From: Pseudomonadota bacterium
Lineage (GTDB): Bacteria; Pseudomonadota; Alphaproteobacteria; Sphingomonadales; Sphingomonadaceae
DNA: 46,383 nt
Assembly: GCA_023424095.1 (NCBI GenBank)
Contig: JAFAEG010000051.1
Coordinates: forward strand, 1 to 46,383
Reading direction: 5' to 3'
Shown here: in pieces, positions 40,874 through 46,383 of the stretch
How the letters are laid out: every line of letters starts with the position of its first letter
Numbering within the stretch: the first letter of the stretch is position 1
The notes under the pieces: model-generated
Told to the model about the DNA's origin: nothing
What the model saw: only the letters and a program-made list of their open reading frames with translations
The model's database searches: none
Made by a program: the position numbers and the translations under genes

Positions 40874-42133
40874 ATGTCGGCGGTGACGAACTCAGACGCA
40901 AGACGCCCCCGCCCCAATCTCTACGAGGCCGAGCCTCGCGGAACCGACACCCGCCGCGCCGCTTTGGCCCTGCTCGACGCCGTGTTGCGCAAGGGCCTGC
41001 CGCTGGAGGCAGCCGGTTCGGCGACCGCCCGGCTCAGCCGTCCGGACGACAAGGCCTTCGCCCTCGCCATCGCGTCGGAAGTGCTGCGCCGCCTGCCCGA
41101 TCTCGACGCTTTGATCGATTCGGCGACCCAGAAGAATCTGCCCGACGATGCCCGCGCCCGCTCGGTGCTGCGCATCGCTCTGGTGCAGGCGCTGCGCATG
41201 GGCACACCGCCCCACGCCGCCATCTCCACCGCTCTGCCGATGGTCGAAAGCGGCCCGCGGCGGCTGGTGCACGGCGTGTTCGGTGCGCTGATGCGGCGCG
41301 AGGCGTTGCTGCCTGAAGTGCCGTCCCTGCCGCTACCCGTGGCGCTGCGCTGGGAGAAGGCCTGGGGCGAGCAATTGGTCGCCGACGCCGCCCGCGCCAT
41401 CGCCGAGCCGCCGCCGCTCGATCTGTGCTTCCCCGCCGACAAGCCGCCCGAGGGACTGGAAGGCGTCAGCCTGCTGCCCGGCCATCTGCGTCTGCCGCGC
41501 GCCGGCGCGATCGCCGACATGCCCGGCTATGCCGAGGGCCAGTGGTGGGTGCAGGATATCTCCGCCCAGATGCCCGCCCGCCTGCTGGGCGAAGGTGCGG
41601 GCCGAACCGCGCTCGATCTGTGCGCCGCGCCGGGCGGCAAGACGATGCAGCTCGCCGCCGCGGGCTTCAAGGTGACCGCCGTCGATTCATCGGAAACCCG
41701 GCTGGAGCGCGTCCGCGAGAATCTCGCCCGCACCCGGCTCGAGGCGGCCATCGTCGCGGCTGACGTCATGACGTGGCAGCCCACGGAGCCGGTCGACGCG
41801 ATCCTGCTCGACGCCCCCTGCTCCGCCACCGGCATCTTCCGCCGCCACCCCGACGTGCTCCACCGCGTCCGCCCCAGCGCCGTCGCCGAACTGGCCGAAG
41901 CGCAGAAGAAGATGCTGCTGCGCGTCGCCGACTGGCTGAAGCCCGGCGGCACCCTTGTCTATTCGGTCTGCTCGCTGGAGCCGCAGGAAGGCGAGCCGGT
42001 CGCCCAGCATCTGCTCGACAGCCGCGACAACTTCGAGGCGGACGGGCCGTTCCAACGCTGCCTGCCCAGCGACCATGCAGAGCATGGCGGCGCCGACGGC
42101 TTCTTCATCGCGCGCTTCAAACGCCGGGGATAA
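40874..42133 (+). CDS. rsmB: 16S rRNA (cytosine-5) methyltransferase, RsmB family
   Basis: A 419-residue enzyme with an N-terminal NusB-like RNA-binding helical domain (about 22-140) and a C-terminal SAM methyltransferase domain. Motifs: LDLCAAPGGKTMQLAA (SAM binding), LLDAPCSATGIFRRHPD (motif IV) and YSVCSLEPQEGE with the catalytic cysteine of motif VI. It should methylate C967-type cytosine of 16S rRNA. The ATG at 40874 lies 39 bp from the divergent DUF1674 start. Confidence 0.93.
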   Translation: MSAVTNSDARRPRPNLYEAEPRGTDTRRAALALLDAVLRKGLPLEAAGSATARLSRPDDKAFALAIASEVLRRLPDLDALIDSATQKNLPDDARARSVLRIALVQALRMGTPPHAAISTALPMVESGPRRLVHGVFGALMRREALLPEVPSLPLPVALRWEKAWGEQLVADAARAIAEPPPLDLCFPADKPPEGLEGVSLLPGHLRLPRAGAIADMPGYAEGQWWVQDISAQMPARLLGEGAGRTALDLCAAPGGKTMQLAAAGFKVTAVDSSETRLERVRENLARTRLEAAIVAADVMTWQPTEPVDAILLDAPCSATGIFRRHPDVLHRVRPSAVAELAEAQKKMLLRVADWLKPGGTLVYSVCSLEPQEGEPVAQHLLDSRDNFEADGPFQRCLPSDHAEHGGADGFFIARFKRRG

Positions 42134-42183
42134 ATCCCCCCGCTTTCCTTGCGGGCGGACTCGGCGGCGGATAGTCTGGCGTC

Positions 42184-42846
42184 ATGCAACAGCCCGTCCG
42201 TATCGCCCCCTCCATTCTCTCCGCCGATTTCGCACGGCTGGGCGGGGAGGTGCGTGCGATCGATGCGGCCGGGGCGGACTGGATCCACATCGATGTGATG
42301 GACGGCCATTTCGTGCCCAACATCACGATCGGCCCGGCGGTGGTGAAGGCGCTTCGCCCGCACACGACCAAGCCGTTCGACGTCCATCTGATGATCTCGC
42401 CGGTCGATTCCTATCTGGAGGCCTTCGCCGAGGCCGGAGCGGACACGATCACCGTCCATCCGGAGGCCGGCCCGCACACCCATCGCACCGTCCAGGCGAT
42501 CAAGGCGCTCGGCAAGCGCGCCGGCATCGTGCTCAATCCCGCCACGCCTGCGAAGATGCTGGATTATCTCCTCGAAGAGATCGACCTCGTGCTGGTGATG
42601 AGCGTCAATCCCGGCTTTGGCGGGCAGAGCTTCATCGAAAGCCAGCTTCGCAAGGTCGAGGCGATCCGCAAGCAGATCGACAAGCTCGGCAAGCCGATCG
42701 ACCTCGAAGTCGATGGCGGCGTCGATCAGTCCAATGCCGCGCGGGTGATCGCGGCCGGGGCGGACGCGCTTGTCGCCGGCACCGCCACCTTCAAGGGCGG
42801 CCCGGCCGCTTATGCCGCCAACATCGCCGCCTTGAGGGGCGGATGA
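42184..42846 (+). CDS. rpe: Ribulose-phosphate 3-epimerase
   Basis: A 220-residue TIM-barrel enzyme of the pentose phosphate pathway. The metal-site and active-site blocks are RIAPSILSADFARLGGEV, HIDVMDGHFVPNITIGP, HLMISPVDSYL, MSVNPGFGGQSF and LEVDGGVDQSNA. The length is canonical. It begins 50 bp after rsmB and overlaps the heparinase-like gene by four bases, so these are co-transcribed. Confidence 0.96.
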   Translation: MQQPVRIAPSILSADFARLGGEVRAIDAAGADWIHIDVMDGHFVPNITIGPAVVKALRPHTTKPFDVHLMISPVDSYLEAFAEAGADTITVHPEAGPHTHRTVQAIKALGKRAGIVLNPATPAKMLDYLLEEIDLVLVMSVNPGFGGQSFIESQLRKVEAIRKQIDKLGKPIDLEVDGGVDQSNAARVIAAGADALVAGTATFKGGPAAYAANIAALRGG

Positions 42847-44480
42847 GCGGCGCGCTCGTCCCCGCCGATTCCGGTCACGAAAGCTTCGGCCAGAAGGTCG
42901 CCCGCCTGCTCGGCCTCGGGCGGCGGCCCCCGGTGCGCCTGCTCGCCGTGCCGCGCGATCCCGTCCCCGGCGACAAGGCGTTCGGCACGGCGCTGATGGC
43001 CGGCAAGTTCGGCGGCGTCCCGCTGGAAAGCCTCGATTCCGCCAGCGGCACGCTGCCGCCCGAGCAATGGGAGCATCTGCAGGGCTTCGGCTGGCTGCGC
43101 GATCTCGCCGCGGCGGGAACGGCGGAGCGCGGCCGCGCCGCTGCCGAGAAACTGGCCCGCGCCTGGCTCACCGGCCTGCCGCAGCGCGCGGACGGGCCGC
43201 AATGGCGCGCCGATCTGTGGGGCCGCCGCCTGCTGCTGGGCCCGGCTTACGCCCCCTATCTGCTCGCCACCCGCGATCTGGAATATCGCACGCGCCTGCT
43301 TCGCGCGCTGGTGCGCGGCGCCCGTCATATCGAGAAGAATGGCGACAAATGCCGCGCCGGCCTGCCGCGCATCACCGCCTGGAGCGGCGCGGTGGCGGCC
43401 TCCCTGCTGATCCAGGGCGCGCCGACCCGCATCGACCGGGCCGAGGCCGGGCTGGAGCGCGCGATCCGCAGCGGGCTCAGCGAGGATGGCGGCCTGATCA
43501 GCCGGTCCCCGGTCGAGCAGCTTGTGCTGGTCGAGACCCTGCCTCTGCTGCGCAGCGCCTACGCCACCGGCACCCGCGGCATTCCCGATTGGCTGGACGA
43601 GGCGCAGGAAGGCGCGCTCGCCTGCCTGCTAAGCCTGCTCGCCGCTGACGGGGCGATGACCAGCTGGCAGGGCGGCAATCCTTCGGACGTCAAGCGCGTC
43701 ACCGCCGCCATCGCCGCCGCCGCGCTCGGCGACCGGCCGGTGCCGCAGGCGCGCGGCTGGGGCTATCAGCGCTTGCAGGCGAAGGAATCGGTGCTGGTGC
43801 TGGACGCCGCGCCGCCGCCGACCACGAAGGCGCTGGCGGGCGCCTGCGCCTCCACCCTCGCGTTCGAATATGGCGAGGGCGCGCAGCGGCTGATCGTCAA
43901 TTGCGGCGGGGCCGGGGAACGGCCCGACGCACTCGGCGCCGAACTCGCCCATCTGCTGCGCTCGACCGCCGCCCATTCCACCCTGACGCTGGGCGATTGC
44001 AATTCCACCTCGATCCTCGACGACGGCAAATTGGGCCGCGGCGTTGCCGAGGTGACGATGGAGCGCGGCACCCGCGACGGCCAATTGGCGGTCGAGGCGA
44101 GCCATGATGGCTATGTCCGCCGCTTCGGGCTGGCGCATCAGCGCCTGCTCCTCCTCTCCCCGGACGGCAAGATGCTGGCGGGCACCGATTCGCTGGCGCT
44201 GAAGGGCAAGGCCGGGAAGTCCAATGTGCCCTTCGTGCTGCGTTTTCACCTCGCGCCCGGGGTGGAAGTGACCAGCACCGCCGACGGCCGCGGCGCCCTG
44301 CTCCGCACCGCGCCGAAGAAGGCCTGGCAGTTCAAGGTCCGCGGCGGCATCGTCGAGGTCGAGGACAGTTTGTGGATCGACGGCGCCGGCGTGCCGCATC
44401 CCACGCTGCAACTCGCGGTCAGCGGCGAAAGCCCGCCGGACGGCATGTCGATCAGCTGGGAGCTGAAGAAAGCCGGTTAG
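42843..44480 (+). CDS. Heparinase II/III family protein
   Basis: A 545-residue protein of the heparinase II/III family. The N-terminal half is helical (likely an alpha/alpha toroid; for example WEHLQGFGWLRDLAA, WRADLWGRRLLLGPAY, NGDKCRAGLPRITAW) and the C-terminal part from about 330 is the beta-sandwich of the family (STAAHSTLTLGDCNSTSIL, VEASHDGYVRRFGLAHQRLLLLSPDGKMLAGTDSL). No signal peptide is visible, so a cytosolic or non-classical location is possible. It probably acts on an acidic polysaccharide, but the substrate is unknown. Start overlaps rpe as ATGA. Confidence 0.85.
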   Translation: MSGALVPADSGHESFGQKVARLLGLGRRPPVRLLAVPRDPVPGDKAFGTALMAGKFGGVPLESLDSASGTLPPEQWEHLQGFGWLRDLAAAGTAERGRAAAEKLARAWLTGLPQRADGPQWRADLWGRRLLLGPAYAPYLLATRDLEYRTRLLRALVRGARHIEKNGDKCRAGLPRITAWSGAVAASLLIQGAPTRIDRAEAGLERAIRSGLSEDGGLISRSPVEQLVLVETLPLLRSAYATGTRGIPDWLDEAQEGALACLLSLLAADGAMTSWQGGNPSDVKRVTAAIAAAALGDRPVPQARGWGYQRLQAKESVLVLDAAPPPTTKALAGACASTLAFEYGEGAQRLIVNCGGAGERPDALGAELAHLLRSTAAHSTLTLGDCNSTSILDDGKLGRGVAEVTMERGTRDGQLAVEASHDGYVRRFGLAHQRLLLLSPDGKMLAGTDSLALKGKAGKSNVPFVLRFHLAPGVEVTSTADGRGALLRTAPKKAWQFKVRGGIVEVEDSLWIDGAGVPHPTLQLAVSGESPPDGMSISWELKKAG

Positions 44481-44490
44481 CCTAATTTTT

Positions 44491-44574
44491 CGTCATGCCG
44501 GGCTTGACCCGGCACCCGCCTTCTTTGAGGCGGGCGCCGAAGAAGGCAGGCCCCAGATCAAGTCTGGGGTGACG
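44491..44574. repeat. REP-like composite palindrome, family B
   Basis: Outer CGTCA (44491) and TGACG (ends 44574) enclose three hairpins: GCCGGG-CTTGA-CCCGGC, CCCGCCT-TCTTTG-AGGCGGG (44515-44534) and CCCCAGA-TCAAG-TCTGGGG (44551-44569). It follows the heparinase-like gene and precedes purH by 11 bp. The type resembles repeats common in alphaproteobacteria. Confidence 0.8.
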
Positions 44575-44585
44575 AGGAACTTTCA

Positions 44586-46157
44586 ATGACCGACATCCCC
44601 ATCCGCCGCGCCCTCCTTTCCGTTTCCGACAAGACCGGCCTCGCCGCGCTTGGCCAGGCGCTCGCCGGCCAGGGCGTCGAGCTCGTCTCCACCGGCGGCA
44701 CCGCCAAGGCGTTGCGCGAGGCGGGGCTTGAGGTCCGCGACATTTCCGACCTCACCGGCTTCCCGGAGATGATGGACGGGCGGGTGAAGACGCTCCATCC
44801 CAAGGTGCATGGCGGCCTGCTCGCGGGGCGCGGCAATGCCGAGCATGTCGCCGCGGCCGAGGCCCACGAGATCGGCATGATCGACCTCGTCGTCGTAAAT
44901 CTCTACCCGTTCGCGCAGACCGTGACGCGCGGCGCCGAGCGCGACGAGGTGATCGAGAATATCGACATTGGCGGCCCCTCGATGGTCCGCTCGGCCGCGA
45001 AGAATCACGAAAGCGTCGCGATCGTCACCGACCCGGCCGATTATGCTTTGGTCGCGAAGGGCACGACCAATCTCGACGAGCGCAAGAAGTTCGCTGCCAA
45101 GGCCTTCGCGCTGACCGCCCAATATGACGCCACCATCGCCTCCTGGTTCGCCTTCGCGGACCAAAGCGAGATCTTCCCCGAAACGGTCGCCATCCCCGTC
45201 CGCCGCGCACAGGAATTGCGCTACGGCGAAAATCCGCACCAGCGCGCCGCCCTCTACATCCCCGCCGGCCCGGCCACGCCCGGCGTCGCCCAGGCGGAGC
45301 AGGTGCAGGGCAAGGAACTGAGCTACAACAATTACAATGATGCCGATGCGGCGCTGGAGCTGGTCGCGGAGTTCAAGGACGGGCCGCCGACGGTGGTGAT
45401 CGTCAAGCACGCCAACCCGTGCGGCGTCGCCACCGGCGAAACCCTGCTCGACGCCTATCGCGCCGCCTTCGCTTGCGATTCCGTGTCGGCCTTTGGCGGC
45501 ATCATCGCCTGCAACCGGCCGCTGGACGGCCCGACCGCCGAGGCGATCACCGACATCTTCACCGAAGTGGTGGTCGCGCCCGGCGCCGACGAGGCCGCCC
45601 GCGCCGCCTTCGCCCGCAAGAAGAATCTGCGCCTGCTGCTCACCGGCGATTTCGCCGATCCGAAGCGGCCGGGCCTGACGATCAAGTCGATCGCCGGCGG
45701 CATGCTGCTCCAGTCGCGCGATGGCGGCACGGTGACGCGCGACCAGTTGCGCGTGGTGACGCAGCGCCAGCCGAGCGAGCAGGAACTGGCCGATTGCCTG
45801 TTCGCCTGGACCGTCGCCAAGCATGTGAAGTCGAACGCCATCGTCTACGCCAAGGATGGTTCGACCGCCGGCGTCGGCGCCGGCCAGATGAACCGCCTTG
45901 AATCCGCCCGCATTGCCGCCTGGAAGGCGAAGGACGCGGCGGACAAGGCCGGCTGGGCGCAGCCCCGCACGATCGGCTCGGCCGTGGCGTCGGATGCCTT
46001 CTTCCCCTTCGCCGACGGCCTGCTGGCAGCGGCGGAAGCCGGCGCGACCGCGGTCATTCAGCCCGGCGGCTCAGTCCGCGACGACGAGGTCATCGCTGCG
46101 GCGGACGAAGCGGGCCTGGCGATGGTCTTCACCGGCATGCGGCACTTCAGGCACTGA
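44586..46157 (+). CDS. purH: Bifunctional AICAR formyltransferase / IMP cyclohydrolase
   Basis: A 523-residue enzyme for the last two steps of inosine monophosphate synthesis. The N-terminal IMP cyclohydrolase domain (about 1-195) has ALLSVSDKTGLAALGQALAGQG and GRVKTLHPKVHGGLL; the C-terminal AICAR transformylase domain has the KHANPCGVATGE signature, near residue 278, and the C-terminal FVAIQPGGS-like IQPGGSVRDDEV. The ATG has GAGGAA eight bases upstream. It sits between two intergenic repeats and is probably monocistronic. Confidence 0.96.
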   Translation: MTDIPIRRALLSVSDKTGLAALGQALAGQGVELVSTGGTAKALREAGLEVRDISDLTGFPEMMDGRVKTLHPKVHGGLLAGRGNAEHVAAAEAHEIGMIDLVVVNLYPFAQTVTRGAERDEVIENIDIGGPSMVRSAAKNHESVAIVTDPADYALVAKGTTNLDERKKFAAKAFALTAQYDATIASWFAFADQSEIFPETVAIPVRRAQELRYGENPHQRAALYIPAGPATPGVAQAEQVQGKELSYNNYNDADAALELVAEFKDGPPTVVIVKHANPCGVATGETLLDAYRAAFACDSVSAFGGIIACNRPLDGPTAEAITDIFTEVVVAPGADEAARAAFARKKNLRLLLTGDFADPKRPGLTIKSIAGGMLLQSRDGGTVTRDQLRVVTQRQPSEQELADCLFAWTVAKHVKSNAIVYAKDGSTAGVGAGQMNRLESARIAAWKAKDAADKAGWAQPRTIGSAVASDAFFPFADGLLAAAEAGATAVIQPGGSVRDDEVIAAADEAGLAMVFTGMRHFRH

Positions 46158-46168
46158 TTTCCTTCCAT

Positions 46169-46320
46169 CCTCCCCTCGATTTCGAGGGGAGGGGGACCGC
46201 CGGCGGAGCGGGTGGTGGAGGGGCCGCTCGCGCCCTTGCGCGAGCGGAAGAACGTTCGCTTCGCTCACGCCCCTCCACCATGCTGCGCATGGTCCCCCTC
46301 CCCTGCAAAAGCAGGGGAGG
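46169..46320. repeat. Composite palindromic repeat, family C
   Basis: About 150 bp built of nested perfect hairpins: CCTCCCCTCGA with its complement (46169-46192), CCGCTCGCGC-CCTT-GCGCGAGCGG (46224-46247) and CCTCCCCTGC-AAAA-GCAGGGGAGG (46297-46320), with further pairing between GTGGAGGGGC and GCCCCTCCAC. The last hairpin is close to the end of the leftward gene and may terminate it. Confidence 0.8.
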
Positions 46321-46328
46321 AATAAGGG

Positions 46329-46383
46329 TCACGTCATCGACACGTCCGGTAGCGTCCGCTCCTCATCCTTCTTGAAGCGGAAC
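46329..46383 (-). CDS. 3' end of an unidentified leftward gene
   Basis: Only the last 17 to 18 codons are in view: the frame reads FRFKKDEERTLPDVSMT and then TGA. Its start and body lie beyond the window. The position directly after a terminator-like hairpin supports a real stop, but the fragment is too short to identify. Confidence 0.4.
   Translation of the reverse strand, partial: FRFKKDEERTLPDVSMT

Noticed and set aside
42843..44411. Long antisense frames across the heparinase-like gene
   Set aside because: The plus-strand protein has a coherent heparinase II/III architecture and is coupled to rpe; the antisense products are low-complexity.
1..46383. CRISPR array, insertion sequence, prophage or defence island
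   Set aside because: No regularly spaced repeats, transposase, integrase, phage structural gene or typical defence gene was recognised; nearly all genes are core housekeeping functions.

Overview
The window is a continuous, gene-dense, high-GC (roughly two-thirds G+C by eye) chromosomal segment of an alphaproteobacterium, most likely a member of the Sphingomonadales. This rests on the gene content and order (ppsR/maf/coaE/dnaQ against hemE/hemJ/rho/mnmE/mnmG/rsmG/parAB; small DUF6489, DUF3576, DUF1491 and DUF1674 proteins; leuS-lptE-holA) and on recognition of sphingomonad-like protein variants. I see no prophage, insertion sequence, CRISPR array or rRNA. About 50 protein genes and one tRNA-Gly(GCC) account for nearly all of the sequence.

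Layout. 1-6300: the 3' end of a class A penicillin-binding protein, then a leftward set (YgjP-type metallopeptidase, YcgN-like cysteine-cluster protein, SCO1 copper chaperone), an ankyrin protein (rightward), an MmcB nuclease, a SleB-type cell wall hydrolase, and a leftward run DUF1491, hotdog thioesterase, PTS-IIA(Ntr), long ribosome hibernation factor. 6300-9020: leftward ppsR-maf-coaE-dnaQ, joined mostly by 4-nt overlaps. 9020-9319: an intergenic region that I interpret as the chromosomal replication origin. 9320-18155: rightward hemE-hemJ-rho-DUF6489-mnmE-mnmG-rsmG-parA-parB, carrying two perfect parS sites. 18152-22659: leftward leuS-lptE-holA preceded by a DUF3576 lipoprotein.

22879-30540: an unknown exported protein, a short ThiE/TenI-like protein, YggS, a zinc-ribbon membrane protein, then leftward ftsK-lolA and xth-ribA. 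30537-37643: UbiH-like monooxygenase, LON-domain protein, CnoX-like thioredoxin-TPR protein, tRNA-Gly, YbaK-type deacylase, an overlapping nucleotidyltransferase/metallophosphoesterase pair, and a leftward hemC-hemD operon in which hemD is fused in frame to a membrane-anchored mitofilin-like domain. 37640-46383: tsaD-gpsA, DUF1674, rsmB, rpe, heparinase II/III-like protein, purH, and the last codons of a leftward gene.

The strongest biological theme is origin biology. The interval between the DUF299/RP001-type gene and hemE is the place where the Caulobacter origin lies. Here it has one consensus-like DnaA box, six GANTC (CcrM-type) sites in 129 bp, repeated TCATCCC motifs and an AT-rich palindromic end, and it sits 5-7 kb from two parS sites next to parAB. 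Other points worth checking are the HemD-mitofilin fusion, the nucleotidyltransferase/phosphoesterase pair, a 12-bp tandem array of GANTC sites in the start of ribA, a 128-nt rsmG/parA overlap, and three families of intergenic palindromic repeats.
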